From positions 1,798,001 to 1,862,000 of the forward strand of contig CAVOFR010000007.1 of the NCBI GenBank assembly GCA_963695075.1: a stretch of 64,000 nt of DNA, in the 5' to 3' direction. Made by a program: the position numbers and the translations under genes. This document shows, one piece after another, positions 51,775 to 60,040 of this stretch (the stretch's first letter is position 1; every line of letters begins with the position of its first letter). The notes beneath the pieces were generated by a model. That model saw only the letters and a program-made list of their open reading frames with translations, was not told the DNA's origin and ran no database searches. Source of the stretch: CAWCAL01 sp963695075. Its GTDB lineage: Bacteria; Actinomycetota; Acidimicrobiia; Acidimicrobiales; CAWCAL01.

Positions 51775-52544
51775 GGTTCCAACCGCCGCGACGACAGGAT
51801 GCTGACGAGGTGGAGTACCGAGGTCGCCGCCGTGATGACGGTGAGTGCCACGAGCAGGCCGCGGGTGGCCACCGTCGAGTCCATGGCGGCATCGGCGATC
51901 GCGGCGGCGAGGATGAGCAGTGATGCCTCGACGGCGTGAGTGGCCCGGTGGAGCGGGATCTTCATCGCGATCTGGCGGGCACGAGCGAGGCCTTTGGCCC
52001 GGATGACCGAGCTGTCGTCGCTCGCCGCCCGATGACCGGCCCGGGCCCGGGCGACGTCGACCAGGTCGGTCTCGGCCTTTTCGATGAGGACTCCGAAAGC
52101 GGCGCAGAACCCCCAGATCAGCCAGGTCTGCCCGTCGGTCGCGGCCGCCCGGGCGCCGAGGCCGATCATGAGCGACGCCTCGACCAGGTAGTGGCCCAGG
52201 CGGTCGAGGTAGACGCCGGTGATGCTCTGTTGGCTCTTCCAGCGGGCGATCTCGCCGTCGGTGCAGTCGAGCATCAGGTACACCTGGATCAGGAGCGCAC
52301 CAGCGACGGCCCAGCCGAGGCCCGGCTGGGAGAAGAACGCGGCACCGACCAGTCCCACCACGATCATGATTCCCGTAATGGCGTTGGCGGTCACGCGGGT
52401 CGGCGCGAGCAGCCAGGTGGCGTAGAGGGAGATGTCCCGCATGTAGAGGCGCCCGGCCCAGTGTTCTGCGCTGCGGCGATCGAGGAGACCCGGCGGATGC
52501 ACCACCGCTCGCAGTTCAGCTATCGATGGACGAGAGGTAGGCAT
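51771..52544 (-). CDS. CDP-alcohol phosphotransferase family membrane protein
   Basis: The 257-residue protein has several membrane helices and the family motif DCTDGEIARWKSQQSITG followed by VYLDRLGH. Three of the four motif aspartates are present; the fourth position, usually the catalytic base, is His. The enzyme would move a phospho-alcohol from a CDP donor to a membrane acceptor. GAGGA lies 8 bases before ATG 52544, which overlaps the upstream gene by 29 bases. The neighbours supply a nucleotidyltransferase and a polyol-phosphate dehydrogenase, so the three probably form one pathway. Confidence 0.87.
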   Translation of the reverse strand: MPTSRPSIAELRAVVHPPGLLDRRSAEHWAGRLYMRDISLYATWLLAPTRVTANAITGIMIVVGLVGAAFFSQPGLGWAVAGALLIQVYLMLDCTDGEIARWKSQQSITGVYLDRLGHYLVEASLMIGLGARAAATDGQTWLIWGFCAAFGVLIEKAETDLVDVARARAGHRAASDDSSVIRAKGLARARQIAMKIPLHRATHAVEASLLILAAAIADAAMDSTVATRGLLVALTVITAATSVLHLVSILSSRRLEP

Positions 52545-53571
52545 CGACGTGGTCCTCGATCGCTGGTCGCTGCAGTCGCCGGTGTTCGAGGATCGTATAG
52601 CGGTCGGGTCGGGTCGATGGCGCATGGACGACGGCGTCGACGAACTCCTCGGTGGTGAATCCCAGATCGCTCGGTCGCAGCGGCACGTCGAACTTGCGGA
52701 GGGCTGCCAGCAGCGTGGGAAACGCCGGGTCCTCGCGGAGGAAGGTCGCGAAAAGGGCACCCAGGCCGACCTGATGGCCGTGGAGGGCGCGGCCCGGGCA
52801 CAGCTGATCGAGAGCGTGGCTGATCTCGTGTTCGGCGCCGCTGCACGGCCGGCTGGATCCGGCGGCGATCATGGCTGCCCCGCTGGCGATGACGGCGTCC
52901 GCGAGCGAGGTCAGGACCTCGTCGCTCCGGAGTGGGCCGGGAGCGTGGATCACGGCCTCGGCTGCGATCCGGGCCAGGGCCGCGGCATAGCCGTCGACCG
53001 ACTCGCCCCGGACCCGATCGGCGAGCCGCCAGTCGGCGATCGCCGAGATGTTCGCGACCACGTCGCCGATGCCGGCGCTGAGGTGACCGGGGGGAGCGGA
53101 TCGGACGAGGTCGAGGTCGATGATCACCCCGACGGGGGCATGAGCGCCGTAGGACTGCCGCCGACCGTCCGAGTCGAGCACGGCGACCGGCGAGGCTGCG
53201 CCGTCGTGGGCCAGTGACGTCGGCGCCGCGACGAGGGGGATGCCGGCCATGGTCGTGGCCCATTTGGCCACGTCGAGGGTTCCCCCTCCTCCGGCGGCGA
53301 CGACCGCGTCGACCGCCTCGGTCCTGAGTGCCCGCTCGACCTGCTGCGCCTCGGCCACTGTGGGTGCATGTGCGGTCACCAGACGGCTTCGCCGGTGACC
53401 GGCCGCGATCGCCGGCCCCAGGGTGGCACCCTGACCGGGTCCCGTGATGACGGCGATCGACCCTTCGGGTGAAACACCGATCCGGCTCAGTACGTCGCTG
53501 ACCCGCGCCAGTGCACCCGGCGCGACCTCCACCGCGATGGGAGCGGTGACGAGACGGGCGAGGAGCGGCAT
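52516..53571 (-). CDS. Glycerol-1-phosphate dehydrogenase-like enzyme (Fe-ADH_2 family)
   Basis: The 351-residue protein has the NAD(P) motif AAGGGGTLDVAKW, then APTSLAHDGAASPV, the metal ligands in GIGDV, SGAEHEISHALDQ and HGHQVGLGALF. These are the marks of sn-glycerol-1-phosphate dehydrogenases (archaeal EgsA, Bacillus AraM) and related 2-deoxy-scyllo-inosose/dehydroquinate synthase-like folds. It probably reduces dihydroxyacetone phosphate or a similar keto-phosphate to the alcohol that the next genes activate and attach. ATG 53571 lies 10 bases after the nucleotidyltransferase stop. Confidence 0.83.
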   Translation of the reverse strand: MPLLARLVTAPIAVEVAPGALARVSDVLSRIGVSPEGSIAVITGPGQGATLGPAIAAGHRRSRLVTAHAPTVAEAQQVERALRTEAVDAVVAAGGGGTLDVAKWATTMAGIPLVAAPTSLAHDGAASPVAVLDSDGRRQSYGAHAPVGVIIDLDLVRSAPPGHLSAGIGDVVANISAIADWRLADRVRGESVDGYAAALARIAAEAVIHAPGPLRSDEVLTSLADAVIASGAAMIAAGSSRPCSGAEHEISHALDQLCPGRALHGHQVGLGALFATFLREDPAFPTLLAALRKFDVPLRPSDLGFTTEEFVDAVVHAPSTRPDRYTILEHRRLQRPAIEDHVDAYLSSIDS

Positions 53572-53581
53572 CAGCGGCCTC

Positions 53582-54313
53582 TCATGTCAGTGCTCGGGCC
53601 CGGGCGAGGTCGGCGTGGTCGTCGACTTCGACCCACGGACCTCCCGAGACCGGGACCAGCGTAATCGGCCGCCGCTCGTCGGCCATGAGTTGGTACGCGT
53701 CTTCGTAATAGTGATTCGGGTCGTCGTTCCACGCCTGCGCGAGCGCTGCACCCGCGCGTTCGGCGCCTCGGGCGGTGACTATGGAGATGCCGATGAACTC
53801 CCCGAACGCATCCACCGGATCGAGCAGTTTCGAGATGATCCGCAGGTGGCCGTCGTCGACCGAGACCTTCATCTCTTCCTCGGCGAGAGGTTTCTCGGCA
53901 TCGATGGCAAGAACGAGATCGGCATCGGGGGACTCGGCTGCCGCCGCGAGGAGCTGCTCGAGGAACACGGGTGGGTGCACGGTGTCGCCGTTGACGACCA
54001 GCGCGCCCCGTTCGAACAGCGATCGAGCGCGCCACAATGAGTATGCGTTGTTCCGGTGTGCAGCGTGTTCTGTGAGGACCGTTTCGATCGTGAGCCCGTA
54101 CCGCTCGGCGAAGCCGGGTAACACCGCTTCGACCCGTTCGGCGGCATGCCCGACCACGACGCTGACCTCGGTGATGCCGACCGTTGCCAGGTTGTCGAGG
54201 CCCAGCTCGAGAATGGACCGCTCGCCCGAAATCGGAAGCAGGGTCTTCGGAAGATCCTCGGTCAGAGGGAGCAGACGGCGACCTTGCCCCGCCGCCAGGA
54301 TGATCCCGATCAT
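53582..54313 (-). CDS. Nucleotidyltransferase, CTP:polyol-phosphate type
   Basis: The 243-residue protein has the nucleotidyltransferase signature IILAAGQGRRLLPLTEDLPK, then VVNGDTVHPP with a metal Asp, and NHYYEDAYQLM plus WVEVDDHADL near the end, as in CTP:inositol-1-phosphate cytidylyltransferases. Placed with a CDP-alcohol phosphotransferase, CTP is the likely nucleotide, with glycerol or inositol phosphate as partner. It overlaps the exporter ATPase by 4 bases (ATGA). Sugar-1-phosphate thymidylyl activity cannot be excluded, but RmlA signatures are poor. Confidence 0.82.
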   Translation of the reverse strand: MIGIILAAGQGRRLLPLTEDLPKTLLPISGERSILELGLDNLATVGITEVSVVVGHAAERVEAVLPGFAERYGLTIETVLTEHAAHRNNAYSLWRARSLFERGALVVNGDTVHPPVFLEQLLAAAAESPDADLVLAIDAEKPLAEEEMKVSVDDGHLRIISKLLDPVDAFGEFIGISIVTARGAERAGAALAQAWNDDPNHYYEDAYQLMADERRPITLVPVSGGPWVEVDDHADLARARALT

Positions 54314-55083
54314 GATGACGCCTCATCGGATTCATAGACGTCGACGACCTCTTCGGTCGGTCCTTCTCGGATGACCACGCCGTCGGCCATCCAGACGACT
54401 CGGTCGCAGAGCCGGCGGACCTGGGTCAAGTTGTGACTGACGATGAAGACCGTTCCGGCTTTTCCCCGGATCTCCTCGATCCGTTGGGCGCTGCGGTTGC
54501 CGAACTGGCGGTCGCCAACCGAGAGGGCCTCGTCGACCAGCAGGATCTCGGGCGTGACCAGGGTGGCGATCGCGAACCTGAGGCGGGCCTGCATGCCGCT
54601 GGAATAGGTACGCAGGGGCAGGTCGATCGACCGCTTCAGGCCGGTGAAGGCGATGATCTCGGGGATCTTCGCCTCGACGTCGGCCCGATCGAGCCCGAGG
54701 GCCAAGCCGCCGATGATCGCGTTCTTCCGACCGGAGAGGTACGGAAGCATCGCCGCACCGACCCCGAGCATTGAGGGCTGGCTCTTGGCATAGACAACAC
54801 CGCCGGTCACGGGAAGCAATCCGGCGATCGAACGGACCAGCGTGGTCTTGCCCGAGCCGTTCGGGCCGATGAGGCCCAGCGACTCACCCTCATAGGCCGT
54901 CAGGCTCACGCCGCGGACGGCGTGGACCTCGACCGCCTCGCGTTTCCGGCCGCCGGAGGCGACCAGTTGGCGCAGGCCCATGCGGCGATCCTTCAGGACG
55001 CGGAAGGTGACGTGGACGTCGTCGATCACCACGGTCGGGACGCGCCGGTCGGTCGATGCCGCAGTCGGGTCAGGTACTGCCAT
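54310..55083 (-). CDS. ABC polysaccharide exporter ATPase (TagH/Wzt-like), second system
   Basis: The 257-residue protein has Walker A GPNGSGKTTLVRS, signature YSSGMQARLRFAI and Walker B ILLVDEALSVGD. It lacks the C-terminal polymer-binding domain of the plus-strand ATPase, so this exporter probably moves lipid-linked polymer without end-group recognition, as in teichoic acid export. ATG 55083 overlaps the permease stop by 14 bases. Confidence 0.9.
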   Translation of the reverse strand: MAVPDPTAASTDRRVPTVVIDDVHVTFRVLKDRRMGLRQLVASGGRKREAVEVHAVRGVSLTAYEGESLGLIGPNGSGKTTLVRSIAGLLPVTGGVVYAKSQPSMLGVGAAMLPYLSGRKNAIIGGLALGLDRADVEAKIPEIIAFTGLKRSIDLPLRTYSSGMQARLRFAIATLVTPEILLVDEALSVGDRQFGNRSAQRIEEIRGKAGTVFIVSHNLTQVRRLCDRVVWMADGVVIREGPTEEVVDVYESDEASS

Positions 55084-55978
55084 ACCGGTGCTCCACGCGG
55101 AGGAAGAACTGGGTCCCGAACAGCAGCAGGATGGTCGACCAGAGGCCCACGCTCAGCACCATGGTCGAGGTTGCCGGCTCGGCCATGATCGCCCAGCGGT
55201 AGAGGCTGATCATGGAATACATGGGGTTCAATTCGAACAGCTTGATCCAGGTCTCGTTGGTGACGAATCGCTCGACCGAGAACAGGACGCCGCTCGCGTA
55301 GAAGAGAAGGCGAAACGCGAACGGCAGGATGTTGACGAAGTCGCGGAAGCTGCTGTTGGTGCGCGCGGCGATCAGTGCGCCGCCCAGGTTCAGCGCGCTC
55401 TGGACGAGCACGAAGAGGGGGAGGAGGAGCCAGGTCAGAAGCGGTTCCTGCCCGGTGAGCAACGCCACGGCGAAGATGATGAGGATTTCGGGGAGAAAGG
55501 AGAGGAACTGGGTGAGGACCGCGGAGATCGGGAGGAGTGCCCGGGGAAACCACAGCGTTCGGATCAGCCCCTCGTTCGAGACCAGCGACCTGGCTCCCGA
55601 CGTGACCGACTTGGTCGTGTACCGGAAGACGAAGACACCGATGGTGAGGAACAGAATGAAGTTGTCGACGCCGCGGCGCGTATCGAGCAGGACCCCGAAG
55701 ATGATGAAGTAGACGCCGATCAGCAGCGCTGGGTTCAGGAGGTGCCACACGTTCCCGAGCAGCGTGTCCATGTTCTCGGACTCGAGCGAGCCGACCGACG
55801 AATAGACCGCGTACTGGCGCCGGGACCAGAGGTCGCGCAGGTACGGGCCCATTCGGGGTCGGGTGCCGAGGCGGGTGAGACCGGCCTGCTCGGCGATCAC
55901 TTCCGCCGACGAGGCCGAATGGGAGGGTGCGGACATGCTGGTCGGAGAATACGCCAGGTTGCCGGGGGGCAGCGTCAT
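55070..55978 (-). CDS. ABC-2 polysaccharide exporter permease, second system
   Basis: The product has about 302 residues and six membrane helices, with the exporter pattern MDTLLGNVWHLLNPALLIGV, SNEGLIRTLWFPRALLPI and FELNPMYSMISLYRWAI. ATG 55978 is preferred because it overlaps the upstream GT2 stop (ATGA), but ATG 55936 is a fair alternative, as residues 1-40 are not conserved. It forms a channel with the ATPase encoded next. Confidence 0.87.
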   Translation of the reverse strand: MTLPPGNLAYSPTSMSAPSHSASSAEVIAEQAGLTRLGTRPRMGPYLRDLWSRRQYAVYSSVGSLESENMDTLLGNVWHLLNPALLIGVYFIIFGVLLDTRRGVDNFILFLTIGVFVFRYTTKSVTSGARSLVSNEGLIRTLWFPRALLPISAVLTQFLSFLPEILIIFAVALLTGQEPLLTWLLLPLFVLVQSALNLGGALIAARTNSSFRDFVNILPFAFRLLFYASGVLFSVERFVTNETWIKLFELNPMYSMISLYRWAIMAEPATSTMVLSVGLWSTILLLFGTQFFLRVEHRYGST

Positions 55979-56973
55979 GTCACCGATCGGCGCGGGAGAC
56001 GATCGGGACCGATCAGAAAGCCGATTCCCCACGCCAGGTGCATCGTCGCGAACACCAGCGGGAGCCGGGCTCGGGTGGACCTCGGCCCGGGCCCGGCGGC
56101 TGCCGCGGCAAGGCATGCACCGGCATAGACCGCTGGAGCCGCGAGGCCCCAGCGGCGGCCCCGAATCGCCAGGGCGATCCCGGCACCGATCCCGAGCACG
56201 GTGGCGGGAGCGGCCAGCTGACGGGCCTTGACCGACCGTGGGTGACGCTCCAGGACGTGTCGCTTCCATTGCCCGTACTGGAAGTACTGTCTCGCCAGGC
56301 TCCGCAGGCTGCCCCGGGGCCGGTAGCTGACGACCAGGTCGGGATCGAACCAGACCACGCCTCCCGTGTCGCGGATGCGCCAGTTGAGCTCGTAGTCCTG
56401 ATTGCGGACCAACCGTTCGTCGTAGCCGCCGACCCGGTCCAGGGCCTCGTGTCGGAACACGCCGAGGTACACCGTGTCGACCGGTCCGGCGCCACCGCCG
56501 TAGTGGAATTTGGCGTCTCCGACCCCGAAACGCGATGTCATCGCGGCCGCGACACTCTGCTCGAACGGCGTCACTCCCTCCGCGTGCTGGATCCCTCCGA
56601 CCACATCGGCCCCGGTGGTGATCGAACGCTCGGCGGCGGTCAGCAGATAGCCCGGCGACAGCTCGGCGTGGGCGTCGACGCGGGCGACGAGATCGCCCGA
56701 CGCGGCGCGGATGGCCTCGTTGAGGCCGGCCGGAGTGCTCCCGGTGGGGTTCGCCACGAGACGCACGTTCCCGTGCCGGCTGGCCAGTTCGGCCGCGACG
56801 GCCTCGGTCCGGTCGGTGGACGGCGCGATGGCCAGGACGATCTCGAACGGGGTCGGGTACGTCTGTTCCAGGACGGAGTCGACAGCTGGCGCCAGGGTGT
56901 CCTCCTCGTCGCGCACCGGCATCACCACCGTCATCGACGGCAGGGGGGTGAGCGACCGGCCGTCCTCGTTCAC
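55975..56973 (-). CDS. GT2 glycosyltransferase with C-terminal membrane helices (succinoglycan type)
   Basis: The 332-residue protein has MTVVMPVRDEEDTLAPAV, IAPSTDRT, VARVDAHAELSPGYL with the metal-binding D-x-D, and ERLVRNQDYELNWRIRD with the catalytic acidic residue. Two or three helices at about 255-330 hold it in the membrane. The pattern is that of ExoA-like polymer-elongating enzymes. GTG 56973 overlaps the sugar-phosphate transferase stop (GTGA), so it probably adds the second sugar after that enzyme. Confidence 0.9.
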   Translation of the reverse strand: MNEDGRSLTPLPSMTVVMPVRDEEDTLAPAVDSVLEQTYPTPFEIVLAIAPSTDRTEAVAAELASRHGNVRLVANPTGSTPAGLNEAIRAASGDLVARVDAHAELSPGYLLTAAERSITTGADVVGGIQHAEGVTPFEQSVAAAMTSRFGVGDAKFHYGGGAGPVDTVYLGVFRHEALDRVGGYDERLVRNQDYELNWRIRDTGGVVWFDPDLVVSYRPRGSLRSLARQYFQYGQWKRHVLERHPRSVKARQLAAPATVLGIGAGIALAIRGRRWGLAAPAVYAGACLAAAAAGPGPRSTRARLPLVFATMHLAWGIGFLIGPDRLPRRSVT

Positions 56974-58370
56974 ACCCGCTGGGTGACGACGACCCACACC
57001 GTCAGGGCCAGGATCTCGAGGTCGAGTACCGGTGACCAGTTGACGAGGTACTGGATGTCGTGGCCGAGCTTGTAGCTGGGGTCGGTGTGGTAGCGGCCCT
57101 GGACCTGGGCGAGGCCGGTGATGCCGGGCGGGATCTCGAGGCGGCGGCCGTAGCCGGGTACGAGCTGTTCGAATCGGGCGGTGAGCTCGGGCACCTCGGG
57201 GCGGGGCCCTACCAGCGACATCGTGCCGCTGGCCACGAGGAGGAACTGGGGGAACTCGTCGAGCCGGGTGGCCCGCAACCAGCGACAGGAGGGGATGATG
57301 CGGGGGTGGTCGGTTCCCGCCAGTTCCGGTTGGGACGACTCGTCATCGTGGGGATGGTGCATCGTCCGGAACTTGAGCATCTGGAACTGTCTACCGCCCT
57401 CGCCGACGCGCTCCTGGCGGAAGATGATCCCCTTCCCGGCGACGATCCTCACGTAGACGGCCACCAGGAGCCCGACGGTGAGGATGACCGGAGCGGAGAG
57501 GATCAGGATCAGGACCTCAACCGTACGCTTGAGGCGGGCCCGTGACGGCGGTAGCGCGTGGGTTCGGAGCGGAACGAAGGGGACACCGCCGATCTGGCGG
57601 ACGGCCTGGAGGCCGAGCAGCGCGTCCTGGGCGCCCACCCGCTGGAGAACCCCGATGCTGCGAGCCTCCAGGCTGGCGAGAGGCTCCGGGTAGATGTCGT
57701 CGAACATGCGGTGCCCGAGGAGCAGCACGTCGGTCGCATCGGTGGAGTCGACGTCGCGAGCCAGATGGCGGGCGGTGGGGCGTTCTCCCGCGATCGTGGT
57801 GGTCTTGTCGGCTTCGGTCAGGTGTTTGCGGGCCAGGTCGACCTCGCTCGGCGTACCGACGAGGAGGGCACGGGCGGGACCGAAGCGGCGGGCCCGGAGG
57901 CTGCGCGAAACCCATCGGTTGCCGGTTAGCCCGAGCGAGGCGATCACCAGGAGCAGGATCAGGTTGCCTCGGGGCATGAGGTATCGGTTGGTGAGCAGGG
58001 CGGCTGCGGCGTCGAGGAGTACGGCCATGAACGTGAGCTTCGCGATGCGGGGGAACCACGGTCGCAGGCCCAGACGGAGCTCTCGCTCGTAGCTTCCCCC
58101 GAAGTACAGGACGAGGAGATGGATGGCCGTGGCGATCCCGAAGCCGACGAAGTAGTGACCTCTGGGGTAGGTGGGCCAGTCGGTGCCGAATCGGGCGAAG
58201 GTGATCGCCACCATCGTCCCGTAGAGCAGCACGGTGTCGAGCAGGTGGAGCCAGCGGAAGCCCCACCGTCGCAGCCAACGGATTGGCATGGGTTCGACCC
58301 GGCTGGACGGGGCGGGGGCGGGAGCGGGCGCGACGTCTGGTTCGGGAAGGTCGATCGGAGTGGTGGCCAT
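56970..58370 (-). CDS. Polyprenyl-phosphate sugar-phosphotransferase (initiating enzyme)
   Basis: The 466-residue protein has four N-terminal membrane helices, a central soluble CoA-binding-like domain (ARALLVGTPSEVDLARKHL) and a C-terminal Bac_transf domain with KGIIFRQERVGEGGRQFQML and SGTMSLVGPRPEVPELTARF. It attaches the first sugar-1-phosphate to undecaprenyl phosphate. It is the first gene of the minus-strand block. I chose ATG 58370; ATG 58403 also has a good ribosome site, but TATCCT directly before it looks like a -10 box, so that codon may not be transcribed. Confidence 0.9.
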   Translation of the reverse strand: MATTPIDLPEPDVAPAPAPAPSSRVEPMPIRWLRRWGFRWLHLLDTVLLYGTMVAITFARFGTDWPTYPRGHYFVGFGIATAIHLLVLYFGGSYERELRLGLRPWFPRIAKLTFMAVLLDAAAALLTNRYLMPRGNLILLLVIASLGLTGNRWVSRSLRARRFGPARALLVGTPSEVDLARKHLTEADKTTTIAGERPTARHLARDVDSTDATDVLLLGHRMFDDIYPEPLASLEARSIGVLQRVGAQDALLGLQAVRQIGGVPFVPLRTHALPPSRARLKRTVEVLILILSAPVILTVGLLVAVYVRIVAGKGIIFRQERVGEGGRQFQMLKFRTMHHPHDDESSQPELAGTDHPRIIPSCRWLRATRLDEFPQFLLVASGTMSLVGPRPEVPELTARFEQLVPGYGRRLEIPPGITGLAQVQGRYHTDPSYKLGHDIQYLVNWSPVLDLEILALTVWVVVTQRV

Positions 58371-58391
58371 GACGGAATCCCCGAAAGATCG

Positions 58392-58412
58392 GGGTATCCA
58401 CATAGGATACCC
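58392..58412. promoter_or_regulatory. Operator-like palindrome in a divergent promoter
   Basis: GGGTATCC and GGATACCC are exact complements around a 5-base centre. The palindrome covers a possible minus-strand -10 box (TATCCT, 58409-58404) for the polymer block and lies 12 bases before the -10 box of the divergent quinone-reductase gene, so one bound regulator could control both. Confidence 0.5.
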
Positions 58413-58424
58413 TTCCCCTCCCCC

Positions 58425-58430
58425 TATCCT
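58425..58430 (+). promoter_or_regulatory. -10 box of a leaderless promoter (quinone reductase gene)
   Basis: TATCCT is followed by 6 bases and the GTG at 58437; no ribosome site is present. Confidence 0.55.
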
Positions 58431-58436
58431 TTCCCC

Positions 58437-59795
58437 GTGCGACGACTGGTCATCATCGGTGGGGGGCCGGCGGGCAACACGTGTGCGACCCATGCGGCGC
58501 GGCTCGGAGCGGATGTCACCCTGATCGAACGCGACGTCATCGGCGGGGCGGCGCACCTGCGCGACTGCGTTCCCTCCAAGGCGATGATCGCCACCGGCGA
58601 CATGTTGGCTCGGCTGGGCCGGGCGTCGGGGATGGGGCTGCGCCACATCGACGGTGAGGTCGATCCGGAGGCTCTCCGGGCGCGGATCGGCGAGATCGAG
58701 GACCGGCTCGAGGCGTCGGTCACCGGACTGCTTGATTCACAGGGCGTCCGCATCGTGAACGGCACGGGCCGGATGGTCGGACCCCACGAGGTCGAAGCCG
58801 AGACGCCCGATGGCCCCGTGCGACTGGAGGCCGACGTCGTCGTGCTCTCCACGGGGAGCCGACCGCGTCTGCCCGACTGGGCCGAGATCGACGGGGAGCG
58901 GGTGCTCACCACCCGGGACGCGTACCCGCCGCCGGAGATGCCCGAGCACCTCGTCGTGGTGGGTTCGGGCGTGACCGGGGTCGAGTTCGTACACATGTTC
59001 TCGTCATTCGGCTGTCGGGTCACGCTGATCGTGAGCCGCCAGCAGGTACTGCCCCTGAAGGATCCCGAGGTGGCCGCGGCGCTCGAGGAGGACTTCCTCG
59101 AGCGGGGCGTCAGTCTGCTGAAAGGGGCGCGTGCCGAGGCGGTCGACCGATCGGCCGACGGGGTGGTCGTCAAGTGCACCGACGGTCGATCGGTCGACGG
59201 CTCCCACGTGTTGCTCGCCATAGGCTCGGTACCCAACAGCGAGGGACTGGGCTTGGACGAGGTCGGCGTCGATGTGGACGACGGTGGGTTCGTCGTCGTC
59301 GACCACAACCTCCGGTCCAGCGCCCCCCACATCTACGTCGCCGGTGATCTTTCCGGGAAGCTCCCGCTGTCGTCGGTGGCGTCCATGCAGGGTCGCAAGA
59401 TCGCCGAACATGCGATGGGTCTCCACGCGCTCGAACATCGCCACCTGGACTACGACAAGGCGGCCTCGGCGATCTTCACCGACCCCGAGATCGCCGACGT
59501 GGGCCTGGCGGAGGCCGACGCGTTCGCCGAGGGGCGCAAGGTCCGGGTGACCAAGGTGCCGTTCGCGGCCAGCGCCAAGGCGCTGATCAACGACGATCCC
59601 CGCGGGTTCGTGAAGATCGTCTCGGACCCCGCCACCGGGGTCGTGCTCGGCGGGTCGATCGTGGGCCGCCACGCCGCAGAGCTGATCTCGGTGATCGCCC
59701 TGGCCGTGACAGCGGGGCTGCGCGTGACCGACATCGGCGAGAGCCTGCTGGTCCACCCCGCTCTATCGGAGGCCCTAGCGGAGGCGGCCGAGTAG
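58437..59795 (+). CDS. LpdA-like NAD(P)H:quinone reductase (single redox cysteine)
   Basis: The 452-residue flavoprotein has FAD motif VIIGGGPAGN, a second NAD(P) motif VVVGSGVTGVEFV, and FVVVDHNLRSSAPHIYVAGD before the dimerisation domain. Dihydrolipoamide dehydrogenases carry C-x4-C near the flavin; here the segment reads IGGAAHLRDCVPSK, so only the second cysteine remains. The same change marks mycobacterial LpdA (Rv3303c), which reduces quinones and not lipoamide. GTG 58437 fits the family N-terminus and a leaderless promoter. The stop lies inside the first unit of a 79-bp repeat. Confidence 0.88.
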   Translation: MRRLVIIGGGPAGNTCATHAARLGADVTLIERDVIGGAAHLRDCVPSKAMIATGDMLARLGRASGMGLRHIDGEVDPEALRARIGEIEDRLEASVTGLLDSQGVRIVNGTGRMVGPHEVEAETPDGPVRLEADVVVLSTGSRPRLPDWAEIDGERVLTTRDAYPPPEMPEHLVVVGSGVTGVEFVHMFSSFGCRVTLIVSRQQVLPLKDPEVAAALEEDFLERGVSLLKGARAEAVDRSADGVVVKCTDGRSVDGSHVLLAIGSVPNSEGLGLDEVGVDVDDGGFVVVDHNLRSSAPHIYVAGDLSGKLPLSSVASMQGRKIAEHAMGLHALEHRHLDYDKAASAIFTDPEIADVGLAEADAFAEGRKVRVTKVPFAASAKALINDDPRGFVKIVSDPATGVVLGGSIVGRHAAELISVIALAVTAGLRVTDIGESLLVHPALSEALAEAAE

Positions 59796-60030
59796 GCGTG
59801 TCCTGGCGGTCGGGGTAGCGGCGCGATGAGGCCTCGGCCGAAGAGCCGATGTGACAGCGGAGGCGGCCGAGTAGGCGTGTCCTGGCGGTCGGGGTAGCGG
59901 CGCGATGAGGCCTCGGCCGAAGAGCCGATGTGACAGCGGAGGCGGCCGAGTAGGCGTGTCCTGGCGGTCGGGGTAGCGGCGCGATGAGGCCTCGGCCGAA
60001 GAGCCGATGTGACAGCGGAGGCGGCCGAGT
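59777..60030. repeat. 79-bp tandem repeat, three units plus 17 bases
   Basis: Three identical 79-base units begin at 59777, 59856 and 59935, and a fourth stops after 17 bases at 60030. The first overlaps the last 19 bases of the quinone-reductase gene; the array ends 10 bases before the stop of the convergent carboxylase gene. The period is not a multiple of three and no open frame fits it. Each unit contains GAGGCCTCGGCCG-type self-complementary stretches. Confidence 0.95.
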
Positions 60031-60040
60031 GACCCCGTGC

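Noticed and set aside
59777..60030. CRISPR array
   Set aside because: The 79-base units are joined head to tail with no unique spacers, and no cas gene is near.
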